64,000 nucleotides of DNA from Thysanoteuthis rhombus (GCA_963457665.1 OY735203.1:24966406-25030405); one strand, 5' to 3'. Shown: positions 46,190 through 59,699, counted from the first letter of the stretch. Program-made: numbers and translations. The notes: generated by a model from the letters alone, not told the origin.

Positions 46190-49100
46190 TTTATCAGCAG
46201 CAACAGACATTTTGTGTCCGCTGCAGAACAAAGGCCTTTCCCATCTCCTTCCATGACAACTGCGATTTACGCTTGTCTGCAAAGTCTTACCGGTAAACCT
46301 TTCGGTCCGATCCCTCGAACTTGAATCTGGTCTTTTCCTACTGCGTTTAATGTCCCATGGGCATCAATCGGTTAGCCTATTACTCCATTTACTGTCATCT
46401 CCTCTTGCAAAGTGTCCTGCACATTTCTATTTTTGTTGCCTAATCCTTTGTATTATATCCTTCACACTAGTCTTTCCTCTGATCTATGTTCAACTTTCTG
46501 AGAGTTGTCCACTGCATTGCTCTTTCCATGGCTCTCTGTGCGATTTCAAGTCGGTTTGTTAATTTCTATATTTCGCATCCGTAAGTCATAGCTGGCATTA
46601 TGCATTCATTGTATACTTTACGCTTTAAGCATATTGGCAAGGCCCCCTTCAATATGTCTCTATTCATACCAAATGCTTTCCAGCTGTGAGCGTATTCGCC
46701 AACATCTTTTAAAACCTTACCCCCTATTCTTACGGTCTGTCGGGGGCGGGGGGCTTAATCGTTGAACATTACTTTTATCTTTGTTCTGTCAATCTTCAAC
46801 CCTACTTTTTACTTTCCCTCCTTAGATCAGTCAGTATGTTCTGTAATTGTCCCGATGCTTCTAACAGTAAATCTCATGATGTTTAGATTTCTTCCGTCTA
46901 TGTTTATTCCCATTCTTTTCCAATCCGTTCTCCGGGAAACGCCTACAGGGATCGCTGTAAATAGTTTAGGTCTCATTGCATTCCCTTGTCACTCTCTTTT
47001 GCATATCTTTTTCTTGCTTGTGTTTTTATGTCGTCTATTTATTGCAGGGCGATTTTCGTATATGTTCTGAATGACTTGTATGCAGTCCTCGTCAGCAGTA
47101 AGTTCTTGCATTCAGTTGAATACTGCCGTATGTTCTACCGAATGCTTTCTCAGGATTTACAAAGGTCAAACAAAAGGGTCTGTTGTATTCTGATGACTTC
47201 GATTAATTGATTTATAGTACGTTGATGGTCTATTGTTGAATTCTGAAGCTTGTCCGTTTGTGTGGTTGATTTTCATCTAGAGTACCAATTAGTCCGTTTG
47301 TGAGTATTTTTTGTGAATAGTTTATACATATTAGTCGTGTAAAAGGGTGGTAGGTGCTGAAGTCACGATTATTTCCTTATGGCGATGAAGGATCATTGCT
47401 TTTGGGGACCTTCCTTTCTGTAAGAATAGCTGTGCTATTCCTTTGTGAAAATCTTCCCTGCATCTTTAAAAGGTCTGTTGTTATACTATCTTCACCTGGA
47501 GAGTTTCCAAATTTCATAATCTGTAGAGCAAACACTATTTCGACTGTTATGACTGGAATATCAATAGTATCTATCGGTTCACCGGTTTGTGGTGCTTCTC
47601 TTCTTGGAACGTACAGATTTTCATAGTATTCTACAGATATTCTTATCATATCCTTACATTTCATATTTTTTCCATTTTTCTCCTTTAGTGTAAGTATCTG
47701 TTGTTTGCCGATGTGAGCTGCTTATATTCTCCCCCTTTTCCTGATAGTCTTTACAATCCTCTTCATATTTTTCTTTATTTTTTCTTCTCTCGTTCTCTTG
47801 TTTGTTAGTTTCTTAAGATCTGTTATTTTGGTTTTATCCTCTTTAGTTTTCATCTCCATATTTCTCCTCTTTTTGATTAGTGATAAAACCTCTTCTCAGT
47901 ATTTCCTCATTTGTCTGGATCTTTCATAATTTTGTCTCATTTTGCTTGATTCTTACAATATGTGACCCTTAACCGGTGGACTAATGTTACAATCGCTATT
48001 GCACGAGACCTGAAATCTATTAGGGCATTTATGTTTAAATTTGATTCTACACGCTACCATTCTAGAGTCGCTTCCTATAACTATTTTATCTATTACGTTA
48101 ACGACTTTAATGTTATTGATCATGTCACCGATTATGGTGTCAATTTCGTTTTTTTATTATACTATTTGGGCTTTTGTGTCCGCTTACAACCGTATTGTTT
48201 TTGAAAGAATGTATGGCAGTCCGTATATTTTAGTCAAAAATTAGCAAGACTCTCTTAGCAAGGTATCTAAAACGTCACTTCCTTCGATGATTCCCCATAA
48301 AATCCCTGAATGATAATTTATTCGAGCTGGTGACCTTATTCCTTTACTTTTCTCAAAACTCACGACCAGCGTAGTTTCTATTCTTTTACCATGACTATAT
48401 ATATATATATATATATATTGTCTTATAATATATCTTCCTTGATCTGAGAATCTGCAAGAACTTTATAGCCACTAAATGCAAATAATGCAACAACTATTTT
48501 TGGCGATAACGCAAACGTTTCTATTTCGCCCTTTTTAGCTTCTTCTTGCACTTAACCTGAACTGAGCGCCTTTTTTATAATCTAGCTTGGTCAACTATAC
48601 CACTCATAATAAGAAACACGACTCATTAGACTCCATTCATTATATAGACGAAACGACATTAGACCTGTTATGCCACGTGTCCCCTAAATTCTCATTCTAT
48701 CCTAAGTCGCATTTTTACGCATAGGAATAACTTAAACCTAACAGGCCTCTTCTCTTCTTTACACGATCGAATGTATTAATATTTCCAATTAAAGTATTTC
48801 ATTTCCATTCATCATTTGTGTATTAAACATATCTCACATGTTTCACATCTGCATATGTGTCTTTTTTACTCCGTTTAATATCTGCGTCCACATTTGTACT
48901 TGGTGCACATGTTCTCCATACACATCCCTTCCTCCATTAACTTCTCCAGTGACATCAGCGCATGTTGCCAACCACCTAACTGCATGGAGGCTAATTCCCT
49001 TGTCTACGACTGCATCTTCTCGTCACATCTAACCAACAGCTATTTGCTACTCTCTCCCACAGAATATAAGAACAATATTTCTTATGGCTGCTGACCCTGA

Positions 49101-49655
49101 TAAATATATAAGAACCGTATCTCTTATAAATGCATTAGTTATCTCAAATCTGTATCTCTCTGGGGAATTGGCTAGCATGTCTCTTCTCTCGTTTCCCTGG
49201 CGTAATCCACATTTTCCTACACTAGATTCTCCAATCTTTCCTTTACATACCTTATCATTAAATTCTCCCCTGAGAATTGAGTAATTTGTCTTCACCCGAT
49301 CCATTATCTTATGGATGTTGTCATAAAACTCTCGAATCTCTTGGCTTGATTTCTTCGAAGTTTGTGCATTAACCAGTATTACCTTGAGTGTGTATCTTCA
49401 GCTTAGTCTAGATACTACTAAGCTATTTTATATATATATTGTCAAAGCTTGCAACAGTGCCTGCAATGTTATCATTGACTGAAAATTCTTCGCTACTAAA
49501 CTTGTTTTTTTTCCCGCCCCTTATAATAGGATAGATAATTAGTTAACCTTGATAAAAGGAGCTCATCTTTTTTTCTGTGGTTTTCACTGATACCTACGAT
49601 CTGTCAGGTGATGTTGACCAAGGTCATCATCGGTTGATCTGTTATGTGATCTTCA
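46190..49655 (-). mobile_element. Near full-length, decayed RTE-type LINE (family B)
   Basis: Reading the minus strand 5' to 3' gives an endonuclease region (IVGISENHRKK near 49600; NYSILRGEFN.KV..GKIGES near 49250; KCGLRQGNERRDMLANSPER near 49190). The reverse transcriptase follows (ALQIMKFGNSPGEDSITTDL near 47540; FTKILTNGLIGTLDENQP-like near 47300; INQLIEVIRIQQTLLFD near 47180; QGNAMRPKLFTAIP near 46970; GINIDGRNLN.MRF near 46890). The C-terminal part (RLEIAQRAMERAMQWTTLR) ends in the LQRTQNVCC-like 3' terminus near 46200. The order is that of an RTE-clade ORF2, about 3.4 kb. Stops and frameshifts are frequent, and the FADD catalytic motif is corrupted, so it is inactive. It lies antisense in an SLC6 intron and starts about 160 bp before the next exon. 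Confidence 0.87.
48397..48418. repeat. Short (TA)n microsatellite inside the LINE
   Basis: A 22-bp TA run within the decayed LINE, which marks a later expansion or insertion between its endonuclease and RT regions. Confidence 0.9.
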
Positions 49656-49814
49656 GCGATGTCCAGAGAGGGAGAGGATTAATACATGCATATCCATTGA
49701 AAATTGTCTCAAGAACACACGTTTATTTCTGTGATACGTGCACGCTCATATATATTTATGTATCTTATATGTCTAACTAAATTATAACAATGTACATTTT
49801 TTATTTCATTGAAG

Positions 49815-49868
49815 GGCAAGAGGAGCAATGCAAGGAATCTACACATCTGAGGCCGATCGCTATTTTAA
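49815..49868 (+). CDS. SLC6-family transporter, 54-bp exon of extracellular loop 2
   Basis: The microexon lies between TTTCATTGAAG and AA|GTAAGT. The first base completes the Trp codon from the TM3 exon. It then encodes ARGAMQGIYTSEADRYF and leaves two bases of the next codon. TSEADRYF aligns with the conserved TSPAEEFY stretch that ends extracellular loop 2 in SERT-like transporters. Phase agreement on both sides supports the exon despite its short length. The loop is much shorter than in monoamine or GABA transporters and has no cysteine, so the usual loop-2 disulfide is absent. An antisense LINE ends only about 160 bp upstream. Confidence 0.85.
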
Positions 49869-52531
49869 GTAAGTTAACCAACAATGAAATACCTTTTTTT
49901 TCTTTTCCTCATTCACGGTGTTAAAAAAACTTTCCTCTCACGTTGCATCAAAGTTCTATTTCCGCAAAGAAATGAAATAATCAATAATCATAATCATATC
50001 AAAGGGATAATCAGCTTCCCTCCTCGGCCATTCCATCTCCATATCAATTATAAAACCATATGACAAATTCTTTGCATACATACAGGCTTTTCCCGTTATA
50101 ATGTAGATACTGGGACCCAAGAAAACTGACCACGTTATATCCAAGCCGTGATAACTTCGAGAAAAGGGCGTGGGTGATATCCAAGGTCAAATATAATTAG
50201 TGAAAAACCGAAAATATCGTGCATTGTGTGAAAACTGAGAGAGATTTGAACAAATAAGCAAACGTTTACTTCAATGTTTGTTCGTCAGTCTGTTTTCTTT
50301 AATCAAATGATACTAACAAAATAACTACCAAGTATATCAAATTTCAGTACTTAACAAAGTATTTACATCAATGACTCCACCCTTCCAGTCCATAAGCTGT
50401 TTAAGCCATACCGCCAAACGTTCTAAATGAATTTCAATGAAATGTTGTGGGAAGACGGAGAATAGACTACGGGAGAAGTGATTGAAAATTTTGGACTAAT
50501 TCATGTGCAATGACATAATTGGGAGAGATTTACATTCACAGTCGTCCATTTTGAATTTCAGAATAGCCATCCTTAAGGTTCATAGAAAAGCAGGCAACAT
50601 TTCTTCTTAATCTTGATGGGTTTTTGGGTATAATTTAAGATTTTTGCCAAGATTATCTCTTCCAAAAATGATAACTCAAAAGAATAGGTCAGAAACCGAT
50701 ATAATAATGTTTGTGATGAAATAACACTGATGATGAAATATCGGGCTTACGAGTTCAAAGAGAAATTCTGTCTTTATTTGCAGTTTTGTGGTTGATACTA
50801 TACGTAAAAATGTTGGAGTCTATCATCCAAACGCGTTATATAGTGAAACTTGCCATAACGCTTTATATCGGGGCCGGCCATAAGTTCAGTGTTAAAAGAT
50901 ATAAATTCAGATCAGTTGGAAAGATGCTTCAATTTGACGATGCAAGTTTTCTTCTGGAGTGACCAGTGTTAAATCTGGAATATCTGCAATATTTTAACTA
51001 AAGCTTTCTTTTGATTATATTTTCGCATTCTACTTCTCAGAATCTCATTGTGAATTCTGAGAAGGAACTCGAAACCCTAAATCTGCTGTGACTTTGAACG
51101 CTATTGAGTGTGTGTGTACTCTAGGAGACCAACGCATTCACAACTAAAAAAAATCAGAGAGTGCATACCAATATCATTGTCAAAGACAGTAATTGTTCTT
51201 GGATCCGCCCCAAAAATGTAACCAGTTTTTGCGTTGCTTATTGTCCAACGCTTCTACAAAATATCATTGATATTAATCGAGATCTTTCGGCCATAGCATG
51301 TGGACAAACATGAAATTTGACGATACCATGTTTTCTTGATATACAGCTATAATGTAGGAGAGATAATTGTGGATAGATCCCCTCCAAATTTTAATAAGTT
51401 CTCCTGTTGCGTATTGTCCACCCTTTCATGGAATCTCATTTGAATCTATGGTTAAATTTTGGTGATTTCGTGTTGACAGTAATGGGCGCATACATAAATG
51501 TAATAATTAAAAAAACAGAAAAATATCTATCAATCATGAAAAAAATTCCGTCCCTGAATCTCATTGCCGATTCGTGTTCATGTCCGTGTCTGTGCATACT
51601 TTTTTAAATTCATTTATATTTAGTATCGTTATATAAGAATATAAGTTGCCTCTGTCCATATCGTTCTGAAAATGAAACAAACATCCACCATTTTCCCTGT
51701 TTGTTAATCATTTGTCAATAACTGTTACGTATGTTTTTCGGAATCACTTTTAACCGCAGTACAAACTTCATAATACTCTATCAGGGACGTAGATATATTT
51801 TCAATATTGCTCATGCGCAAGCAGCGTCTTATGATTTTTTGTAATTGGAATAAAATATTTAATAAAAATGTTCTTTCGGCCTTCCAGTATAGGAAGTACT
51901 GCTCGATAAAGACGGTGCAATTACACTGTGTCAAACTGTCATTTCGTATTTAATTTTACGAGCACGCATTTGTTTATTCGCTGCTGAATATGAAGCGTCA
52001 CAAATACGCACACACATACAAGGGTGAGCACTCCCAGTCATTCGTTCAGAGAAATCTATGTACGCAGTATTTGCCTCTCTCACAGTCTAACACATTCATG
52101 CAGATATATGCAAGCGTACATATGTATATAGACTGGTTCTTGTTCGTAATCACAAAAAATATATTCAAATTACCCATGCATACATATTTAAGGTGAACAT
52201 CTCCTGTCTCCTATTCATATGTATATATCTATTTACTTATAAGAACTCACACTCACAGACACGTATGCGCTTGCTCATACACCTTATACGCATATATATT
52301 TACGCCGGATAAAATATACAAAGAGCAAAAAAAGACTAAAACTTCCAGTTATACAGAATAGTTTTCCCCCCACTCAGGGCACCTTCAACATTTAGTGAGA
52401 TTATTTATTGTATAAGTAGCAGTAAGTGAACTACTATTCATAAAGTCACTTAATTATGCATGGCTATTTTGATTGGGCTGCACATATGTTCAGGGTTTTT
52501 ATAGTGTGACAGACAATCAACATCTAACTCT

Positions 52532-52577
<46 letters not shown>

Positions 52578-52892
52578 CGTACACACGCCATAGCATTCCA
52601 CATTTCTGTTTATTTCGATTCCTGGGTATGTAGTGATCTTCCATTCCAATTTTGGAGGTCATAGTATCATTGATAAAGTATTTCTCAGATCCTAACCCTG
52701 TAAGTTCCCATTGACCGAATACTACCAAGAATCAATAGATTTTTTATAAAATTTACTATCCATGAACCTTAAACTTAAAGAAACACCATATCAGGTCATG
52801 GATTTGGGGAAAAAAACTAAAATTGCCTTCACGAATGTCGTAGTAATGTACTGACATTGTAATGTGAACACATGTTTGGATGAACACGTTTA
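49869..52892. other. SLC6 intron: non-coding DNA
   Basis: First part of the 11.2-kb intron. It holds a (GT)n run (about 52541-52574) and CA-rich patches near 52000-52270. No exon or classified element was seen between 49869 and 52535. Confidence 0.45.
52536..52574. repeat. (GT)n microsatellite
   Basis: A short TA run passes into a pure GT dinucleotide run of about 34 bp. Confidence 0.96.
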
Positions 52893-53235
52893 GCCGCATC
52901 TAGTTTGGCAAGCTTTCAGTAGATCCAGCTTAAACTTCAAGAACAAGAAAATTCCATTAATCCTAAAAAGAATGGTATACGACCAATGCACCCTCCTGAT
53001 AGTCACCTATGGAGTTGAAACATGGAACCTATCCAAAAGATTGTCTCCCAAAATGAGTATCATGCTCAGGAGAGAATCATGAAGATATAACAAGACAGCA
53101 CAGTACATTGGAGAAAAGACAGGAATCCAAAATACCATAGAAACCTTTAAAAAAACTCAAAAGGCAATGGGCTGGACATGTTACAAGAATGTCTAACAAC
53201 CACAGGCTAATGAAGATGATGACATACATGAACAA
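52893..53235 (+). mobile_element. RTE-type LINE 3' part (family A, copy 8)
   Basis: Decayed plus-strand blocks for ASFQ.IQLKLQEQENSINP, ILIVTYGVETWNLSKRL, QERIM, TRQHSTLEKRQES and LKRQWAGHVTRMSNN. The copy is cut off near 53235 before the DELDKF region and lacks the 3' end. Confidence 0.78.
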
Positions 53236-54257
53236 GCATGCGCAAAAAAAAAAATACAGTCATATTTATTTTTCATACACACGCATCAACGGCTCGTTTG
53301 ACAGAAAATCAAAACACACAGAATGACTTTCTATTGAAATATATTGATAAATATATTGGTAGATAAATGACTTGGTAAATAGATCTGAAAACATAAATAA
53401 ATGAATATGAATATGAAATAAATTCAAATTGTCACCAGAAGTAAACACTGTTAACTATATCGATTATATCCATCGTTTTAACAGAATTTGCCACAGACTT
53501 CAGTGCAAGCTAAAGATTGCTTTTGATTGTAAAATATCTGTTACTTTCTTAACGATGTACCTCAGAGTGGAAATCTAAAGCACTGTATTGGGAGAAAATA
53601 ATCTCAAGGGAGTTGCCTAAAGCGACCATTTCTGACAATTAATCAAATCCTCCAATCGCAGACACTCGAAAACCAGTTCAAGTCCACTTCATTTTACTTT
53701 CTCGCCTCTCTTCTCTCAACATTAGCTATTTTCCTTTAGCCAATATCTTTGTTTCACCCCTACCCTTTTCTGTATGCCTGCTTAGCTTCCCTTTACCTCT
53801 CTTCGTTGCCTTAGTATTGCGATTCCATACTCAGAACCTCTCCTCTATCCCAACCCTTTAAAACATATTTTTTTAATGCTTTGAGTGTGACCGACGGGCG
53901 GACATGTTGCTCATTATAATGTACATTTAATATGAAGCAAAGTTATTTTTCTCCGAGGGATGCCACAATCCATCAATTTCATCTATATGGATGATGATTT
54001 GATTTCATACTTTATAAAAATGAACCCTGCAAAAAATACTTTTATAAAATAAACATTTATAATGTAGCATCAATTGGTGAGGAACTATGGGGTGCATGGT
54101 TCAACGCGTATTATTTGGATTAGACATATTTCCCTTTCCTCCTACGCACGGACGAGCAGGTATTTAGAGACACGTGTATTCTCATACCAGCATAGGTGTA
54201 GCTGAAGATTTGTGGACCGGGAGGTAGGTGATTCGGTTCCCTGGACCCCTTTCTAAC
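53236..54257. other. SLC6 intron: non-coding DNA
   Basis: AT-rich spacer. The section 53690-53870 is pyrimidine-rich. Nothing else was recognised. Confidence 0.4.
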
Positions 54258-54265
54258 ATCTAGCA

Positions 54266-54558
54266 CAATGGCTCCCCACCTGGGAATCCTTGAGGACCCC
54301 TGAGAGTCCACAAAAATATAGATGGAGGTCCATGATCAGATCTCTCTAAGGCTTTGGGTCTGTGAACTTGTTGAGTAGGTAGAGTTTTCAAAAAGCTTGG
54401 GTCAAAATGAAAATTCGTCAAAATATTCGGGGTCCTTGGTTTTGAAAAGTTTGGAATCTGGTGATTTCGTGAGATTTGATGAAAAGCGAAAATGTGCAAT
54501 GAACGAGCCTGTAATGTCACTTGATTGGTGTAAAATAGCCCCAAAGGCTGACCCATTG
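54266..54558. mobile_element. hAT-like MITE, ~293 bp
   Basis: The left end CAATGGCTCCCCACCTGGGA and the reverse complement of the right end, CAATGGGTCAGCCTTTGGGG, agree in the outer CAATGG and the CCT-GGG core. Both resemble the AATGGTTCCCAACCTGGGG type of hAT terminus. Flanking 8-mers (ATCTAGCA and GTCTATGG) share only TCTA, so the target duplication is uncertain. No coding capacity was seen. Confidence 0.55.
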
Positions 54559-54714
54559 GTCTATGGTTAAGCTCAATGCGTGTTTAAGGCATGAGCCGAT
54601 CAGATTACAAGAAGAATGGAAATCTCACATAGGAATGCTGGTAATACAGTATAGTCTGTACATTATAAAAACCTTAAATTGACTTTGGTAAAGATAATTG
54701 ATTTATATTATTAA

Positions 54715-55065
54715 CTACGCAGGAGAGAATCATGCTCAACATCACATGACCACAAGACAGCACCGTATATTAGGGGGAAAAACAGGAGTCCAAGTCATCA
54801 AAGAAACCATTAGAAAAACTCAAATGGCAATTGGTTGGACATGTTGCAAGAACAGCACACAATCGCTGGACATCACGATTCACGAAATGGATCTGCGGAG
54901 ATAAAATGTGAAACCGAGGCCGGTAGAATATGAGATGGCGTGACGAACTGAAAAGGTTTAGAAAATATTGGCTCCGCGACACCCACAAGAGAGAGGTGTG
55001 GAGAATTCTGGGGAAGGTCTATGTCCAACGACGGACGATAAAGGACTGATGATCATGATGATTGT
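54715..55065 (+). mobile_element. RTE-type LINE 3' end (family A, copy 9)
   Basis: One of the cleaner copies. Blocks GKTGVQVIKETIRK, a KWQLVGHVARTAHNRWTSR-like region, RWRDELKRFRKYWLRDTHKR and EVWRILGKVYVQRRTIKD follow one another with few frame changes, then a stop and a short GATGATCATGATGATT tail. This copy best shows the end of ORF2 and the 3' terminus of family A. Confidence 0.85.
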
Positions 55066-58000
55066 TCCGATAACTGTTGCTTAATCATTAATCATGCAAT
55101 TCATGTATTGACAAATATATCATTGTTATTGTATGATGTTCGTAGAATTGCAGTAGATGAACTATTATTTGTAAAGCTCCATTGGGGGCCTGAGATGATT
55201 TAAAATCGCTTTCATTCCTTCCGTCATTTACACCCCTGTATACCAGAGTAAGAAGATTGAGAATTGGGAAAAATTCATTTCTACTTGCTTGTTTGTTGTC
55301 TACTGCTTGCTGCTTAAATCCCATTTACAAGCGATGGGCTTATATATCACAGCTTTGTAAATATCCCACTACGATTGAAGAAATCAGTGTGTGAGTGTTT
55401 GCACCGCGATTACATCGTACGAAGTTGTTATTCGCCAGATATAGCAGACATTACACAAAGCAGAACAGTTTCGAGTTTGAAGTTGTTTGGATCAGCGCTT
55501 CTTGAGAAATCTAATAAGATAAATAATCAAATTAAAGATTGATAGATCTTTTTTCATAGTTTTATCATTTATTTCCATTGACATCCACTCTTTAGAATTA
55601 TCTAATTTTACATTTACAAAATTTGAATTGGCTGCACTGAATTAAGTAACCAAAATACTTCGGTGTCGTATTTTTGCACAACGGGCAGATATTTTTTTTT
55701 ACATTACAATTATGGCAGGCTACTTCGTACACCATAAATTTCGGCCTCTTCCAGACTTGCACCTTCCTTACAGTTCGTTATCAAGGCGGGAAGATTAAAT
55801 CGCAGTTTCCCCAGTATAGCATAAATCGTTACTAAACCTGTCAATGTGATACAGCACCTCGATGAAATATTTTGTCAGCTGTTTCGAAGTGATTAATGTC
55901 CTTGTGCCAAAATGTCAGATTTCGAAGTCAGCCTTACGGTTTCAAATTAGATCTAAATTGTCAAAGTACTCTTGAGAAAATGCATGTTTTCAAGTTCTCA
56001 TAATTACAGATGCACACATCTACACCGTGGAAAGTATTCGATTTCATTTGCCTAGAAGCAGGCTCGCTTCGCACCGAAATAGGATTGGGCATCGGATTGA
56101 AAAAAATCAAATAAAACTGAACGAATTGCTTTAGAGGAGTAGCCAAGTTCTGCTCTGACGTGCCTTGATTTACGACCGTTGAAAAATCATTTTCCATAGT
56201 ACCGTGAATTGATTAAGGGCTTGGCTACGCGAACAAAGATTTTTGGTTGGGTTTCCCACGACCATAGGACCTCAGATGCAAGGCTAAGGTGCAGATTAAC
56301 CCTCCAGCCAGCGCAATGAAGTTTTTTGGGGAAAAAATGGAATTGAGAGGCAATGAAGTAAGCTACTGGAAGAACAGTGAGAACGTAATGAATAAAAGTA
56401 TATACCTGTTTTTATCAGCTTGCTTTACTTAATTTTCTCGGCCTTTTTTCTTCTGTTTATTCTGGTATGTGCCCGACAGTATAACTGCCTGCGTAAATTG
56501 GACTTGGAGAGATTACCCTCTTTTTTTTTTCTTCCTTCTCTTTAACCCCCCCCCCCCCGTTTTGATAAAGTTTTAACTTGGTAAAAGTTCAACCGACCCC
56601 TTTTCTTTTTTGACCTCTTCACTTCCTGGCTTTCTTTTCCTCTTTACTTCAGAGAGGCCATTTGAACAGTTGTATATTGGGTGTGAGAAAAGGCTGACCC
56701 AAGCACCAAATTCCATTTTTACTATAGTTGATGTATTTCTACTTTCTACTCCTTTTCTCTTTTCCACACGAAGCATTTTTTAATCTAGTCAAATCTATAC
56801 GGCTTAGTGACGGGATTTATTTTAGTTCGGCGCCAGAAAACATTCACGTTATGTTACTGGATACTATTTCAATTCTCTGCAACTGGTCGCGAACGATACG
56901 ATTGATACCGCTCTGTACCAGATCAAGTCCTTATGTGCACATATCAGCAGTTCTATATTAGTATTCTTTCGGAAATATTTGGAAGACAGAGAATTCATAC
57001 TGTCCTTTTTTTCCCCCTAATTTTACTTGTCCTACCTATGTTAACAACTAGCCTGATGAAGAGTTTGATAGAAAATTACGTATTTACTCGGTGCTCCAGA
57101 AAATGTAGCCTTGTATCATCAAGATTTGGGAGGAGGAGGAAAATACTCCAGACTGCGCGTTCTTTCTGTCTTTTAGAAATTCATTGTGCGATCAAAAATT
57201 CCGTTGTGGATTCTTAGTCCTCTTAAATTTCATCTTTCTTCAAAACAATGTTTTTTTAGAGATATATAAAACAGATTTTCATTAACATTTTACTGCTTTA
57301 GAGTTCGTAATTAACTACCACCACTGAAATCGACATTTTTTATGTTAATAGTGTTTTCAGCAGACAACAAAGAAGAAAGAAATAACGAATCAAATAGAGA
57401 GGAGAGGAGATAAATAGACACTAAATTATTGCTTGTTGGGGTGCAGAGAGGTCGTTGTCACATGGAATTGCCTATTCCTTTCTCACACAAAACAAGTTCT
57501 GAAAGAGAATCATTCGTCCAAATTTACACTCGGGGTTTATCATTTTTCATAAAATAGTCTTACGAAAAATAATTCTCAGCTACTTTCACCGACTATCAAT
57601 ATTCAACACAAACGCTTCTATTTTTATATATTTTCAAAAAATACCCAACATATACTTCACAAGTATTTCACAAAATTTCGTTTCGACTGAGCAATTTTAG
57701 ACACCTGTTTTCAAATCCTCATATGAATTTCATGATATAAAAACATAACTTTACAGGGACAATTTTATTTTCTCATAATAATACCTATTGGAAAGGATTT
57801 TTTTAACAAATATTTCACCAAGAATCAAAACGTCAGATTTTCTGATTGTAGGAAAAAAGTCGTAGTGAAGAACTAATCGTTACATTTTTATATGACTTCT
57901 TCCCTAGTCAGGAACAGAATTTATGATTTATTTTCCTGTGATGTTTTTCCTAACATACATTACAATGCGTTGTGAATTTCTTCCCATGACTTGGTCAGCT

Positions 58001-59285
58001 ATTTTTACCTCAAACCGTGCTAGAATTCATATAAAACTGCAATATGTGTAACATTTCAATGAGCACACACATGTTACACTTTGATCCTAACCAGAGGAGC
58101 GGAGAGTGATGCTGTGATCCTCGGTAGCGCATACAGATGCCCTGATCTTTCCCCAGAAGTATCGATTCATACGTCACTTTTACGGTATATTTGGGCGGAG
58201 AACAAAAATGGCACCAGACAAAAATTCTCCGGACAAAATTTCACCCTTAAAAGAGCCAATCAAGTTCTCGGTTGGATTGAAACATAGCGACTTTTATTTA
58301 AATTCATTTTTAGGTATCGAACGGAATCAAAATATTTCAATTATAAAACATTGTTAAAATTTTAGAATAATTTAATTTTGATACAGTGTTTTAGGGATCA
58401 AGCCCAAAATTAAGCAAATGTTTTTCAAATGATGTCGAAAAACTAAGCTTTAAAAATGAGTGAATAGAATATGAGGTCCGATAAAAACAAAATTTGATAT
58501 CCTCTGTTCATTTTGGAGGGGGGATGAATACGAAAAAAACTAATGTACACTTAGATTATGAGACTAGTTAAAAATGATTTATATCGTCACCAATTACTAA
58601 GAGTTCTGTCATATCCTAATTTAACCAAGGACTTTTTGTCCTGCTTTTCACTTTAAGGGATTAAATTTTGTCAACTTATAAATAAAACTTGGACATTCTA
58701 TCTACTTTTATTCAATCAGTTACCGTAGATTTTTATCGGCTAAATAGGAAAAAATCATCCAGATCTAGCCGGAAAAAAGCATTTTTTTTTTTTTTTTTTT
58801 TTTGCAACCCTGGAATAAATTTATCAACAGAAAGAGCATTTCGAGGAAAGTGCAACATCCCTCCAATTTCGTTTTGTAAGCCCCTCTTCGAAATAAACGG
58901 AATTTGTATGGACCAATGGAGGGAGGTTATATGGGTTATTCAATAGTTTGTTTTTATTTACTCATCTTGACCTGGTATGAAATGCCACGAGAGATCGTTA
59001 ATTTGTTTTAATTTTTTTTGTTCGTTTTTTGTTTTGTTTTTTCCCGCGTTTTATTCGTCTGACACCGATTTGACACTAATCATATTTCATTGGTTGTAAG
59101 TTCAGTCTCACTTGAAAAAACATCGAAAGGTCATGTTGATATTTTTTAGACTTTTGGGGCAACGTCCTTTTTTTTTCACGTACAAAATATCTTTCAAAAA
59201 TGCCTTGTGTGGAATTGATAGTTTTATGGCAAAGAATTATGCGAATGTCGATTACTCTCCTATTCATTATACATAGATCTATATG
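55066..59285. other. SLC6 intron: non-coding DNA, nothing firm
   Basis: AT-rich DNA with homopolymer runs (T near 58785-58803; C near 56547-56558). No exon, tRNA-like box or transposon terminus was recognised with confidence. Confidence 0.4.
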
Positions 59286-59289
59286 TTCA

Positions 59290-59324
59290 CATGCTCACAC
59301 GCACATACACACATACACACAGAC

Positions 59325-59356
<32 letters not shown>

Positions 59357-59357
59357 G
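59290..59357. repeat. (CA)n/(CATA)n-(TA)n compound microsatellite
   Basis: CA- and CATA-rich sequence passes into a pure TA run at about 59337-59356. Confidence 0.93.
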
Positions 59358-59699
59358 TATATCCATTCAATTTGAATCTACAGAGAGAGGGTGGGCTGAG
59401 AAAGAGGAATATTGTTTTCATTTTTTACGTCACTCTGCGTCATATAATTCCTTTTATTAAAGAGAAATTCCTCATATAAAAAGAAAGTATAAGAACGAAA
59501 GAAAAAAAGTAAGTAAGGGAGGAAGCTGACTATAAAGTATTTATAACTAATGCATACACTTCATAGATATATTTAAAACTTTCTCATTTCCTAATGAATT
59601 ATATTGCATTTCGGATGATATTCTCCTTTTTATTTTTGATACTATGATTATTTATTTTTGTTTCGGACGTTTTAACGAGGAATAACTTGATTAGAAACA

